In this document: piece after piece, positions 23,690 through 37,100 of the stretch | How the letters are laid out: each line of letters begins with the position of its first letter | Numbering within the stretch: the stretch's first letter is position 1 | Source of the DNA: Protonemura montana | Lineage: Eukaryota; Arthropoda; Insecta; Plecoptera; Nemouridae | Length of the DNA: 64,000 nucleotides | Reading direction: 5' to 3' | Assembly: GCA_947568835.1 (NCBI GenBank) | Contig: OX387607.1 | Coordinates: 2,356,001-2,420,000, forward strand | The notes under the pieces: model-generated | Databases searched by the model: none | What the model was told of the DNA's origin: nothing | Seen by the model: the letters and a program-made list of their open reading frames with translations, nothing else | Made by a program: the position numbers and the translations under genes

Positions 23690-24730
23690 ATTGGTTGGTT
23701 GATGTTGGGTTTAACGACCTCCTTTTTGTCTATTTAATAGCCTATTATCTGTGTAAAATCCGGTGCCAGCAAGTAGCTTTCTCCTGTCGAAGATCACCAA
23801 GGGGACCACTGGCTTAACGTCCCTTCCGAAGGACGGTACAACGCGAACAACAGGATTCCTCCACAAATCCATGCTGTCGAGAGGTTGATAAGCGAGGTGA
23901 ATTAAGTTGCTGTACTAACTTTCATCCCTCCAACCTCTCTCCCGAACAGAACTGGTCATGTGTATGATGGTCACCCATCCAATACCTGACCCAGCGCAGT
24001 GTTGCTTAACTTTCATTCCTCCAACTTCTCTCCCGAATAGAACTGGCCATGTGTATGATGGTCACCCATCCAATACCTGACCCAGCGCAGTGTTGCTTAA
24101 CTTTCATCCCTCCAACGTCTCTCCCGAACAGAACTGGTCATGTGTATGATGGTCACCCATCCAATACCTGACCCAGCGCAGTGTTGCTTAACTTTCATTC
24201 CTCCAACCTCTCTCCCGAACAGAACTGGTCATGTGTATGATGGTCACCCATCCAATACCTGACTCAGCGCAGTGTTGCTTAACTTTCATCCCTCCAACCT
24301 CTCTCCCGAACAGAACTGGCCATGTGTATGATGGTCACCCATCCAATACCTGACTCAGCGCAGTGTTGCTTAACTTTCATCCCTCCAACCTCTCTCCCGA
24401 ACAGAACTGGCCATGTGTATGATGGTCACCCATCCAATACCTGACACAGCGCAGTGTTGCTTAACTTTCATCCCTCCAACCTCTCTCCCGAACAGAACTG
24501 GTCATGTGTATGATGGTCACTCATCCAATACCTGACCCAGCGCAGTGTTGCTTAACTTTCATCCCTCCAACCTCTCTCCCGGACAGAACTGGCCATGTGT
24601 ATGATGGTCACCCATCCAATACCAGACCCAGCGCAGTGTTGCTTAACTTCTGTGATCTTATAAATTTTAATCATTATATCATTGAATCTTATGAATCAAT
24701 TGGCGTGTTTCCAACACTCCAACACGCATG
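23690..24730 (-). mobile_element. 5S-derived SINE with eight tandem 91-bp units
   Basis: On the - strand the head array (about 24650-23925) precedes the body and tail (CTTCGGAAGG, GTTAAACCCAACATCAACC near the end). GCAGTGTTGCTT recurs eight times at 91-bp spacing. The head edge is interrupted after CTTCTGTGATC and resumes as GTTTCCAACAC near 24710. Confidence 0.87.
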
Positions 24731-25540
24731 AAAAATAATGGAAAGTTATTCCAGGATTTTAGCAAGAGCTTTGATTGACAGTTGTTCTATTTAATCAGCT
24801 TTTATTTGTGTAGCAGAAACCCCGAGGCGCTGAGGATTTTTACAGAAAACTCTCGAAATATAAATCCAGTGCCGAGTTTTTGAATTCACTTTGAAAAATC
24901 GGGTTTTCAACCTTATTTTCACGAAATTATACTGCAGGAACAATGACTGCACATATACAATTATAAAAGCTCAAACTCTACTTTAAAATATGCAGAACAC
25001 AAATATAAAAGTGATTTTCATTACAAACAGAACGATTACTTGGAAGAGCACAAACAAGGATTTTAATGAAAAGTATGTGTAGTGAAAATTACAGTGACGC
25101 AGGCGAGGGGATTTTTTCCCAATTATCCATTTAAAAATGTTGGACATTTGGCGTAAAGCGTCAACGTAAATCAAGATTTAGCCAAGAAAGTTGACAAGTT
25201 TTTTAGAAAGCGTAGGTAAAATTATTTAGTTTGTTGCGGAGTAGGTCCTAATAGAAGAACACAACTTAAACATCCTGAATATTTGATGATCATCTTGATA
25301 TAATTGAGTAAAGACAAGGAAAATTTCAGAAGATTTTCGATTTGAAATTAAATTGTACTATTAAAATTGTATGCCTAGGACCTGAGATCAAGTGAAATTA
25401 TGAAGTAAAAACATTGATAACTATTATGTACACACGCGTAAATATGTAGGTACTGCAAAAATGTGGTAATGCAAAACACAAGTAACGTATTCAATTGCGC
25501 TCGTTGCAAATCGCCCCGTCAGCAGAAAGGTCGGGGCAGC
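24731..25540. other. Intergenic, no gene seen
   Basis: AT-rich upstream region of the gene at 25610; no repeat or exon identified. Confidence 0.4.
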
Positions 25541-25547
25541 TATAAAT
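25541..25547 (+). promoter_or_regulatory. TATA box of the Tyr/Gln/Gly-rich gene
   Basis: TATAAAT, 69 nt before the start codon, immediately downstream of a GC-rich stretch (CGCCCCGTCAGC and GGTCGGGGCAGC). Confidence 0.65.
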
Positions 25548-25609
25548 TGGTAGGTGTTGTCCGATAAAGTCACAGTCTTCTGCCACAATTGTCTTGTGAC
25601 TTCCTAGAC

Positions 25610-27934
25610 ATGGCGATCTCAAGGAACCTGCTGACCACCGTCTTCACCTTCGCGGCATGCCTCGCCGTGGCTCAGGTAAGAACTTCACACTCATTTAAAA
25701 ATATTACTTCAAAACGATTTTAATTCTATCTGCCCTCAAAGAACAAGCCTTATCGTTGCAAACTTTTTCAATTACAAATTTAATTACTTGGTTTTTTCCC
25801 GCTGTTCCCCGATGCTTTCCAGTCAGTTTAATTAGAATATTCGATCAGATAATTTAAAATTCTAAGGCACTGTCTAAGTCTGTATGATTTGATCGGTTTT
25901 TTATGGCAGTTGGAACCACGATTCGTTCTCAACTTGCTTGCAAATAAAATCGATAACACAGTCAGGTCGACAATAATTCTAACTCACACATTTGAAACTG
26001 ATCATCTTTATTTTCACCCGCACTAGCACTTTTTGTTTCTCGCTCGCACAATTAGCTTTCCACGCATGAATTCAGTGTGTTTTTAATTTGTCACCTGTTT
26101 TGTTTGCACAAATGATAACTCGCCTAGCAGCCAGACAAGTGCATTCAATTTTAAACTGTCTGCTTTCAAACTCGCCATTGATGTGGATGCAATCACTTTA
26201 ATTTCGTATAAAATCATATCCTCGTTTCTTTGTAACTTTCAGCTTTGACAAAGATTATTTACTTATATTCTTCGTTGAACCCAATTTTTTGTTACCTTCA
26301 ATGCACGCTCGCCTTTGCATATAAAGGCACCGATATTATTTTCCCCCAAAAAACACCTCTAACCCCTGCTTGTTTTTCGCCCGTCGTCACAGTCGCTGTG
26401 CCTCTACAACGCTAACTCACCGGGGAGTCGCACCAAATCGTACCAGCCTTCCTGCCAGGAGAGCGTGCAGCCCACCTACGAGGAACCCAGCGGCTACGAG
26501 CAGCCACAGCAACACGAAGTCGCCACGTACGGTGAGGTCGAAGAGAGCGGATATGGTGCTGCCCCTGCGTACGAACCTCAGCAATCGCCTTCGTACGAGC
26601 CAGAGTCTTCGTACGGGAGTGCCCCCGCTAGTTTATATCAGTCGGAACCAGAATCATCTTACCAGCCGAAGAAATACCAGAAATCTAGACCAAGCAAGCC
26701 AACATATGGTGGAAGACAGTCGTCTTATGGAGGAAGCCAGTCGACTTACGCCGAAGAAGTGGAGTCCAGATACGAACAAGATCAGCCACAAGGATATGGT
26801 GAACAACAACAAGGATACGAGCAAGAAGAACAACAGGAATATAGCCAAGATGAACAGCAAGGATATGGACAACAATCACATGGATATGAACAACAGTCGC
26901 AAGGATATGGACAAGAACAACAAGCAGAATATGAGCAGGAACAACAAGGATATGAGCAGGAACAACAAGGATATGGACAGGAACAACAAGGATATGAGCA
27001 GGAACAACAAGGATATGGTCAAGAACAGCAAGGATACGAGTCAGAGGACCAAGAATACGGTCAACAAGAACAAGGATACGGTGAAGTAGAACAACAACAA
27101 GGCTATGAACAAGAAGAAGTATCATCTTACGGCCAAGCACCCGAGCCGTCTTACGGAGGCCAAGCCCCCGCGAAATACCACCAACAAAAGAAACAGTACA
27201 AGTCCAAGACCCACAAGCAGTCGTCATACGGTGGTAGTTCAAGCGGTGGACATCAAAGCCAATCGGGACAGACTTACGAGTCCGCTAAATCACCACTCTA
27301 CCACCAAGTCAGGAAGTCGAAGCAATCGAAGAAGCCAGCGTACGGAGGAGGAGCTCCCGCCTTGTCGTACGGTCAACAAGAACAAGGTCACGAGTCATTG
27401 TACGGCGCACCACCACCACCTGCATCCTACGGTCAGTCCAAGCAATACAAGAGCAAACCAAAGAAGACTTCTTACGGAGCACCAGCACCCAGCAAATCGA
27501 GTCACCAATCCAGTCAACCGTCATACGAATCTCACCCTGAACCATCGTACGCACCCGCCCCTGCGCCTTCTTATGGGCAGGCACAAAAATACGGAAAGGC
27601 ACCCAAAGTGAAGAAGATATCTTATAAGGTTACCGCTCCGGCGTCGTACGGGTCCGAGCCGTCTTATGGAGTCGTTGCTCCTGAGTCGTATGGCGCGTCC
27701 GAGCCATCGTACCAACAGGAGTCGTCGTACGGGTCCGCACCCGCGCCGGCGCCCAAATACAATGCCCCCAAGAAGTGCAGCAAAGCCGTGGCCAAGAAGC
27801 CTTCTTATGGGGGGTCTAGTGGAGGGTCGTCTTCAGGGGGTGGCTCTAGTTCGGGGTCGTCGTACGGACAAGAACAACAGCAGTACGAGCAGCAACTAAG
27901 TTATCACGCACAACAGCCATCTAGCGGCTATTAA
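25610..27934 (+). CDS. Secreted Tyr/Gln/Gly/Ser repeat protein (535 aa)
   Basis: Exon 1 is 25610-25675 (22 codons, signal peptide ending LAVAQ) and exon 2 is 26393-27934; CAG|GTAAGA and TCACAG|TCG, phase 0. After SLCLYNANSPG and a second Cys the protein is almost entirely repeats: about residues 155-265 are QQGYGQEQQGYEQ units (5-8 residues, Tyr every few positions), and the rest is PSYG/APSYG with KKxSYGG and Lys-rich steps, then a Ser/Gly run. A single Cys (KKCSKA) lies near the C terminus. The composition resembles disordered, Tyr-rich structural or adhesive proteins (resilin-like, prion-like); Tyr cross-linking is inference. AATAAA at 28063-28068. Confidence 0.85.
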
Positions 27935-28074
27935 AGTGAACTATATGCTAGGAGTTAAATTATTTCAACACTTTTGTTAGTGTTTTTAATTTCGTTAAGT
28001 TTCTTTTGTCAGTATTTATTGTGTAAAAGAGAATATGTGTTTGCACCTAATTGTTGAAGTGAAATAAAATTGCA

Positions 28075-28880
28075 TCATATCCGAACTACTTGCATCTCCG
28101 TCTCTGCTCCATCTCTCCATCTCCAACCACGTGTAAGTCTAGGTTTTTTTCAGAGATAAAAACAACGGACTCCTACAGCAGCTTTTATGAAACTTAGAAA
28201 ATCACAACACATTTGTCTGTGTTTATTTTTGTTTACATGACATCTTACAATGGGTGATGCTTGCACATATTTTTCCTTGTTAGCCACTAGCACATTCTTT
28301 ATTATAGCGAGGTAAGCATCCTCTACAACAAATACACCGTTGCAATAACAAGTACTTTACCATTACTTCACGTGCGCTGTTTTTTACAACCCTTAAAGCA
28401 CGGTTATTTATCGAATTATTAGTTTTGAATATCGAAGCCAGCAAAAACTATCTTAGGTCAAATTGTATCATTACCTTGTTTATATCGCACGATGTAGTGT
28501 CCTAGTTCCCACGGAACTATTCGCGGAAGGTCTTCCATGAACACTGATAAGATTTGGCAAGTGAATATTGAGAAAACTTAAACTATAATCTCGCTTTCTG
28601 ATAACTTAGAAGTTCACAATTACAAATATGTCAGTACACGAACAAAATGAACAGCACACTAATAACGGAGCACAAGAGTCGCTTCAATATCTGACTCTAA
28701 CTGGTAGACTGGCTTATAACCTGTTCACTGTCGAACCCTTGCATTAGCTTCGAATCTAACCTAAACCCATAACCAGGATACGCTGCAAACAAACACAACG
28801 GTAATGGGCCACCTTTTGACCTTTCACCAACTACCTAATTACCAAAGGGGAGCGCACTTGACGTAACCTATATTCTGCTT
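28075..28880. other. Intergenic, no gene seen
   Basis: No repeat or exon identified between the poly(A) signal and the next SINE. Confidence 0.4.
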
Positions 28881-29700
28881 GATTGATTGATTTGTGGTGT
28901 TTTACCACGCACTGTTTTGACATCTGGCCCTGCGGCAATGGCCTAATGACGTCGGTGAATGAGTGGATGATGATGAGGATGATTATGAACCTAACCTAGC
29001 TTATAAGGGAGGAGGGTAAACCCGGTGCCGGCACATAGTCTACTCCTGTCGAATAGCACCGAGGGGACCACCGGCTTAACGTCCCTTCCGAAGGACAGTA
29101 CAACGTGAACAACATGGGATTCCTCCACAAATCCATGCTGTCGAGAGGTTGATAAGCAATGTGAGTGAAGTTGCTGTACTAACTTTCATCCCTCCAACCT
29201 CTCTCCCGAACAGAACTGATCATGTGTATGATAGTCACCCATCCAATACCTGACCCAGCGCAGTGTTGCTTAACTTTCATCCCTCCAACCTCTCTCCCGA
29301 ACAGAACTGGTCATGTGTATAATGGTCACCAATCCAATACCTGACCCAGCGCAGTGTTGCTTAACTTTCATCCCTCCAACCTCTCTCCCGAACAGAACTG
29401 GTGATGTGTATAATGGTCACCCATCCAATACCTGACTCAGCGCAGTGTTGCTTAACTTTCATCTCTCCAACCTCTCTCCCGAACAGAACTGGTCATGTGT
29501 ATGAAGGTCACCCATCCAATACCTGACTCAGCGCAGTGTTGCTTAACTTTCATCCCTCCAACCTCTCTCCCGAACAGAACTGGTCATGTGTATGATGGTC
29601 ACCCATCCAATACCTGACCCAGCGCAGTGTTGCTTAACTTTCATCCCTCCAACCTCTCTCCCGAACAGAACTGGTCATGTGTATGATGGTCACCCATCTA
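28881..29700 (-). mobile_element. 5S-derived SINE with six tandem 91-bp units
   Basis: The tail and body (GGTGTTTTACCACGCACTG, GTCCCTTCCGAAGGAC) are at 28900-29180, followed by five full units and a sixth that stops abruptly at about 29698. The 5S-like head edge (GATCACCGAAG) is missing, so the copy is truncated inside the array. Confidence 0.86.
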
Positions 29701-30490
29701 TATTGTGCCCTCGAGTTACTCGGCATTCAATAATAATAACGGGACTTGCATCAAAGATCTCCAGAAAGCATCTAATTTCGAATTGAGATAAAATCATTGT
29801 TACGGTACCAAGCGGTAGCATTAATTTCCTCTAGTCTTGCAATAAGTGCGATATTGCTATCGAAATGGGTGACCCAAAAACTCGAACGGGGCTGATTGAA
29901 CACTTGCCCTTTGAGCAATGTCGACTGCAATATGCAATCTCTTTTCATCGATGCACTTCCAATCAAGCGCTATCGACACCGACCTCTGACACGGACACGA
30001 AACCTAATTAAAATTCGAAATGCACCAGAACGATTGCGTCAGCAACTTTGTTGCTACGCATTGATGCAAGAAGATTGATTTTACGCTCGACGGAATTTAC
30101 TTGGTCGATTGAAATGCAAAGCTCGCCTCCAGGAATCGCGATTCAGTTTCGACATCGAAGAGTTTGCTGAAAGTACTGATTTAATTTTATCCATAGCACT
30201 GTCGTGAATTTAAAAGCGATTGATTTAGTTTTTTTGAGCTGTCGCAAAGGGAATCAGGAAAATTTTGCTGGAAATGGATATTTCTTTCTTGTCTTGGCCC
30301 CATATCTGAGGTCCACAGAGACCTTCCAGTTGAAACGAGTTTTCAATGAACTTCTAACTTTTAGCGAAGGATTGGGAGAGTTAATGAAAATGTCATTGAG
30401 GGATTGTTAGTTTTCTTTCATTTTCCGAGCTGACTGCAAAGATGATTTCTCGTGAACACCAAAACACACACAACACAAAATTAAAATCAA
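29701..30490. other. Intergenic, no gene seen
   Basis: No credible exon. A T/A-rich tract at 30490-30515 contains the likely poly(A) signal of the - strand gene that follows (TTTATT at 30497-30502, read AATAAA on the - strand). Confidence 0.4.
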
Positions 30491-30578
30491 TTTTTTTATT
30501 AAAAAAAAAAAAAATCCAAATTAAAAATGTAATATCTTAGAAAACTTATCATTACACAAAGAAGATAGTTTTCCCCGA

Positions 30579-33427
30579 TTACGCATGAGTCGCTTGGTGC
30601 TCTTCGATGGCAGTCTTGACCTTCTCCTCGACTTGCTTGCCAATGCTGACAGCTTGTTCGACGGCGTTCCTGGTAAGTTTGTCAAGATCTTCCTGCACGG
30701 TCACCGCCTCTCCTCCGAGTGCCTTGGCGAGCTTGCCAGCTTCTTCAATCACCACGTTCAGGCCGCTCTGGATCTGTGTCTGGAGCTCGGTGGCCCCCTT
30801 GGTCACTCCAGGAGCAGAGTCTTGGAGGCTGGTTACAGTGGCGTTAAGACGAGCAGTGATTGTCTCAAGGAGACCGGTCACGCCGGAGTCGGAGTGAGCC
30901 TTGACCTAAGATCAAAAGATGCTGTGATGATTTGGATGTCTTAATAAGGTAGTGAACGAAATTAATGGGCCTTCGTTTTTTTTAATATTTGTCAGTGGAT
31001 TTAAAATATTTTTGTCTCTTGAAATGACTTGTTTTTGCAAGGTCTAGCTTGAGTTAATTTCGTTTAATTCCACCTATTAACATCAAATGTTCATTCAATT
31101 AACTTTTTAAATACCAGATACCTCAGTAAAACAGTTCAATTCAGGGTGAAAAAAACAAAACAAAACAGAGGAACGAAGAGATCCTGATTCACGTACGACT
31201 TTAACTTCCTGTTAGAGGCGCAGTTCAGTGTCTGTACTCTTGATGCCAATTATAAGATGCAATCGATCCATGTTATCGATCCATGTTATCGATCCATGTT
31301 ATCGATCCATGTTATCGATCCATGTTTCCTTCTTAGACAATATTCTGCTTGGCAAGTTTCGGGAGTTTTTTTGTTATTTTCTTAAACACGCCAATGTCCT
31401 CCTGATAAAGCAGTTATGAATTTAACCACCGTTTCCAGTTACCTTGACTGACAACTCTAGCCATCTGAGCGAAACGGTACGGTCCTAGAGCGCAAAAAGT
31501 AGCTTTGCCTTCTAATTTGTCTACAAGTAACTTATGGTTTACCCCCCTGGTTGGCCACCTGTTCAACCCGCCCAAAGAGTAAATGAAAATATTTGCAAGT
31601 AGCATCCGCTCGTCGTCGATGCAAAGTTGCTGCAATTACGACGCAAGCATGCACCAATATGCAATGGTCATCGAGTTGATTTCGATGAGCACGCTGCATT
31701 TCCATGTCGTCATCAATCGATACCATTACCATGTGATTGCTCATTTTGTTGAACACGTTTTTTAACAAAATTATTATCTGCTTTATTTGTGCTTGGTCAT
31801 TAATTTTGAGCAGACATCCTTCCAGGGGCCGCAATGATACCCCTTGACCCGTGGTGCCCTTCAGTGAAATCGATATTATTAGCGTTTCAATGTTTTCAAT
31901 GTTTTCAATGTCACAATTTGATAAGCGCATGAGATACACATTCCCTAAATTCTGAGTACAAAAAGCAGTTGGACATTAATTTCGAAAAAATGAAGATTTT
32001 TTTTTTATATTGCCATGAGAATGCAAAGTATACAACAACAAAATCGTGTAACGACGGATGATAATTTGCAACGCTGGCAAAAAAAATGCAAGTTCCGGTC
32101 CAATTTTCTTACAAGAGTAAAGATGCTAAAAAATATATGTGTAATTTATAAGTTTCTCTGTATTGGTAACGTGTATAATTAGAACAAAACTTGAAAATGT
32201 CCGTATTTCCTAAATGTTGTTACTGTTGCCCCCAACGCTTAACTACTTCTCCATCTTCTTGAAAAAGCAAAGACAACATTAAAAAATAGCTGTGAAACCA
32301 AGAAAACCTGGGAAACAACATTTTCCCCCATCTCCTGAATTACCTCCTTGTCGATAGCGCCGATATACTCCTCGATCTTGTTCTTCAAGTTGGTAGACTG
32401 GGTGTTCAGCACTTTGACCACCTCATCCTGGGTCTGAGGCAGGTTGTCGAGGCCGAGCAGGTTGGAGATATGACTGGAGACGTTGGCCAAGGAGTCTTGG
32501 GCACGAGACACAACGTCTTCCAGCTGCGGCTTCTCGGCGGGGGCGGCGGTGGTGGTGGTCGACCGAGGTACCTTGCCGGCCATCACCTGTGGGGGATAGC
32601 GAACACGTTTAAAAAGGGGTTTTTGGTTTTTTTTCGGCTCGTTGACGGAAAATGGGATACGAATGGAGACATGAGGCATGGTATTTCCTGTTACCATTTG
32701 TATAAACATTGAAGACTTGTTCAAACAACAACTCCCCTGTTCTAAACTAGTTGAAAATTATTTTAATTTCACTGTAATTTCATTGAAATCCACAATGTCA
32801 TTTCATATAAACAACTTTCAAGTAAAGAAAAGTGATTTTTTTTCAATCATTTCTATGTAAGTAGGCTCAACTTTTGTAACAAAATTTGAAAGTGAACTTA
32901 ATTTTTTTCTGGGCATGGGTAAAATTGTTGATTTCACATCGTCGCTCCAGTTTTCCGTACGTAATTACGTCACGGGTCTGGCATTTTCTCTTCCCATTAC
33001 AAATAAGCTTCGCCGGGCAACGATAATCATGACAGGTAATTGCATTAGCGCGTTAAAAGCCATGTTGAGGGTAAAATTGCAAGTTTCCAAGCTACAGCTT
33101 TGTTGGCATTACAGTAAGCAACATTAACATTACATTGCGACCTGATTTTAGGCTACACCGTGATTGTTTGAATTCGCTTTGTGATTCACAAGAGCAGGGA
33201 ATGAGCTTGATTAGAAATCGAACAGCATTTATTTTTAACTCGGTTCCAAGCAAAGTAATCCACTAGCCAGTGAAATAATTAGCTAGTTTAGACAACTCGA
33301 GACCGTTTGCAACATGTCAGCGATTCACAGAGCTTGAAGGTACAGAATAGTTGATTGGTTAATTGGTTACCTGGGCCAGGCAGACAGCGACGGCGACAGC
33401 GAACAACAGCTTCATAGCTCCAGACAT
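30579..33427 (-). CDS. Apolipophorin-III-like secreted amphipathic-helix protein (208 aa)
   Basis: Three exons: 33427-33371 (19 codons, signal peptide ending CLAQ), 32586-32344 and 30905-30579, all in phase 0 with CAG|GTAACC, CCACAG|GTG, GAG|GTAATT and CTTAG|GTC. After KVPRSTTTT the protein is predicted to be continuous amphipathic helix: SRAQDSLANVSSHISNLLG, then LKNKIEEYIGAID, then a long C-terminal set (GLLETITARLNATVTSLQ, LNVVIEEAGKLAKAL, VSIGKQVEEKVKTAIEE). Length, signal peptide and helix pattern fit apolipophorin III, an exchangeable lipid-binding haemolymph protein; the assignment rests on pattern, not alignment. Another small secreted helical protein is not excluded. The half-length gene at 38519-39393 shares the VPRS start. 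Confidence 0.72.
31261..31325. repeat. 13-bp tandem repeat, five copies
   Basis: ATCGATCCATGTT repeated five times in the last intron of the apolipophorin-III-like gene. Confidence 0.9.
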
Positions 33428-33480
33428 TTCAGATCAGAGGATTTCGACAGAGTGACTCGATTCTGGTCCATCCGTACTGA

Positions 33481-33486
33481 TTTATA
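33481..33486 (-). promoter_or_regulatory. TATA box of the apolipophorin-III-like gene
   Basis: TATAAA on the - strand, 54 nt upstream of the ATG at 33427. Confidence 0.65.
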
Positions 33487-33489
33487 CCG

Positions 33490-34190
33490 CCAGACCAGTA
33501 CGCTCTTTCATGCTCATTACTCATTGGTACAGATTCCATCTCTGTTTATCTTCTAATGGAACTATCGTCACTCCATCTCAATTCCTCGTTTGCGTTTTTT
33601 TTTTTAATTAAATATCTTTCATCTCTTATTAACCCTCTCGTGTTCAGTATCTTTTCTCTCTTTTGGTGTGGTGATCTAATTAATGTATGGTTTAGTTACA
33701 CTCATTTTTACTTGGTAATGGTACAAATAGTGAATTTTACTATTGATGATCAATGTCCAAAATACACGACACGCCATATATGTCATATTGCTTCATGGCA
33801 TGTGAAATCTCGATTTATTTTCATCATTGTTCAAAACATTTGACAAAAAAACATGAAGGAATGTAAATATTTAGACAGCGATTCTACTTAGCCTTGAAAT
33901 TAAAAAAATTGTGAAGCAATTATCGAGCAATGCTTACTGAATTATTCCGTTTCATGTTTGATGTAATTGCAAATTGTACAATAAAACATTGTTTGCATTT
34001 TTCTTTTCATAGATTCCTAATTCAGTCGGCGATTCAATGCATCGCAGAACTTACTGGTCGTATTTTTCGATTGCCATGTTGGGCAAGGAGCAAGCGAATC
34101 TCGCCAAGTTTCTGCTGGTGAACGCGTTGAGCGTAGAGTCAATTGTTGCGTGCACCGAGCTAGCCGTTCAAACCTGCTACCGGCGGTTGG
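33490..34190. other. Divergent intergenic spacer
   Basis: About 700 bp between two divergent genes. AT-rich with no clear TATA for the + strand gene; short open frames lack support. Confidence 0.4.
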
Positions 34191-34195
34191 CAAAC

Positions 34196-37100
34196 ATGGT
34201 CGCTCTCACAAGAATCTATTTGTCCAGTATCGTCGTTCTTTTCACTGTGACCAGGGTAATATATTGTTTACTTTCGGTAATTGCAAAGTCGAGAAATTAA
34301 AAAAAAAATCAAACCCAACTTGTGAAAATATTTTAATGAAACTGTCGGTTATATTTTTGGACTTTTATCTAACTTGTTGGGGTGCTAGAAGTTTGTAATC
34401 CAGATTTAAGTACATTATTTTCAGAACTTTAACCATCAGTAGAAATGGCCAACGCAGTATTTTATCCCATCAGCCATAAAATCTGAATATCTTCACGATA
34501 CCACACTTCAACTTTGTAACTTCTCCTTGGCTTGCTTAGTGCACTTCAAGGTGCCATGGAGGACAGCAAGCTTACCAACCGTACCAACCCTCGATGGATG
34601 TCGTTCATGTCGGAGACGCCTGCAGCTGTGGAAAGGTACATTTTAGCTCCAGCATTTTTCTAAGATTTTTCTCGAGTTTCTCAACATTTCTTAAGCTAAT
34701 TTGCTTAATTATTCTTTCAAACATACTTGATTAATTAACACAAGCTTACCGAATAGCAATATATTTTCTAATCAACGAATATTAAATTCTTTATTTTGAA
34801 TCATCTCTTACGTTTGAGTTCGTAAATCTTTATCATTTACTCAAAGCGTTATCATTTGATATGACATTCTTCGTGAACAAATTACGTTTTGAAATTAAAT
34901 CAAATCTTTCCATTGTGCCTGCCCTCAAATTGAATGCCTCGAGACAACAATATGTTACTAACTCCATTACCTCACTTTATGCTTGCTTCACAGCCTCTGA
35001 GCTTCGACGTGGAGGCGCCGCGGCCAAAGCAGTCCGACAGCCTGAAGGAGTACAGCTTCAGAGTGGAGGCGCCTGACTTGGAGGACGCTAGAGAGGAGCC
35101 ACACTACAATTACCACTTTGAGGTCAAGACACTTTGCATGCTCGCACTAGCTTTCAAGTCATTTATAATTGTGGTTATCTAGGGTTAAAGGGAAACGAGG
35201 CCGGCAACTCGTGGTAATGGTAGGTGCCACCCGATGGCGCTTGCAGCCATCGTTTTTTAACAAACCTCTTCAATTCAATAATTAAGATGAAAAATATCGA
35301 TACATGTTTGTCAATCGTTGAGGTTAGCGGTAATAAACTTTCTTTGATCTGCGAGTTTTCTGTGATAAATAACGACGTTACATTTCTTAAATGTCAAAAA
35401 AAAAACAGAAACTTCACGTACAGTTGACGTCGGTTTAGAAGTCGATCGGAATTTTTTGTGCAGACAGTTTAAGACGACCGCTGGGACTCTGACTTAACCT
35501 GTAAACCCAATGGTTAAATCTGGTATATACTGGGTCACTGAGCCACCGAGGTCTGGTACACCAACAACAATGTAAGACCAATTTCTCAACATATTTACTG
35601 TCTAGCTCGTGAGAGTTCATACAACGGCTCTAGAGGGCTTTGCAAATGGTACCTTCTCTCACTGAACAGACTGTTGTTTTGAAGAAAAGTTACAACTGAC
35701 CAAGAGAAAATTATTGTAACTTCCTTGTCCTGTTAGGTGGAGGTGCCCGTTGATGAAGGAAGTCCTGCGCCAGGACCAGAGTACGGGTTCATGGTGGAGG
35801 TGCCGATCACGGCAGATCCTGTACAACTTCACTCGTATGGACTTGATGTAAGTGATAAAGCCGGTGAAATCGCAAGCTGGAAGTCGCTTTTTGTTCCGGA
35901 AACTAAGAGACATTGATGGTTTTTAGACTCATGTCTACTTGATTTATCCTTAGCACTAGTTTTAACAAAAACTATTTAAAAAAACACACACATAATTAGT
36001 TAGTTAGTAAAAAACGCCAATGTGTTTCGGGATTTTATTTCAGAAAATACATCATACATTAGTTTTTAAGTTATTGACCCTGATTATTTTGTTTAGATGC
36101 ATTTAGGAAGCTTGAACTTGGTAATTGTTATAATTTTATGTGGTTCTTTTGTTATTGAAAAATTGTCAGGACTGCTCTTACCCTTGAAGAAGTAACTAGT
36201 ATATGTTACGAAACGTCGGGAAATTTAGTTGTTCTTCACTTAGCATTCAAAAACCCAGTTCACTGAGAGACATTGTTTTATTTTTTTAATGATTATGACA
36301 CAACTTGATAATGATCCAAGTGGGAAGGTTTTTGTTATTTGGTGTAATTTTTCAAAAGTAATTTGCAGTTAAACCAACCCAAAGTCACTTGAATAGTAAA
36401 ACTTAGAGGAGCACATACCAGAGATTATTTTCTAGTTGTTAGATGAAGGTAAACACACATTTATGACTCAGAATTCTAGAAGGAACAACATAAAATCTAT
36501 CGTCGAGTGGGAGATTTGCTAAATTAAGTCAGTATAACTCCACGTTTAACGGAGACAGACACTCGAGACATATTTGCGAATCGCCGAAAACCAGACAGTA
36601 AACGAATCAATATCGGAACCCCGGCATTGCTAAAGGCGCCATCCCCTTGAAAGTCTGCAGGGGGGGCAGGCATGCTAAGGGGGTGAGGTGGGAATAGGAG
36701 ACTGCTAGTTCGATCCCCGGCCGAGTATATTGGTAGTGATTAGAGTGGGACGTTATGCTCTTGTTTGTATGTCGACATGGATTACTACTCTAAAGCTTCG
36801 AGGAAGCCGTGTACCTGTACTTGATAAATACTTGAGCAGACCTGACAGAAAGCCAGCAAGTATGTGCAGGAATATTAATGTGAAAAGTATGACAGTTTCC
36901 TTTTGATGATTTAAGAAAACTCGGGCAGAAAATAGCGGTTCAAAATAAATTTAGGGGCTTTTGGCTTATTTTGTCATCTTTCGATCTGATGTATATTATT
37001 GTAAATTATTATTACCAAAAGGTCAAATGAGCAAGGTCGAGGTGATATTATCATTTATGAAACTGTTCTTAATCAGAAACGAAACTTAAATAACAAAATT

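Noticed and set aside
26370-27089. + strand Asn/Lys/Met-rich ORF of 239 aa
   Set aside because: Shadow frame of the Tyr/Gln repeat gene; the repeat keeps other frames open.
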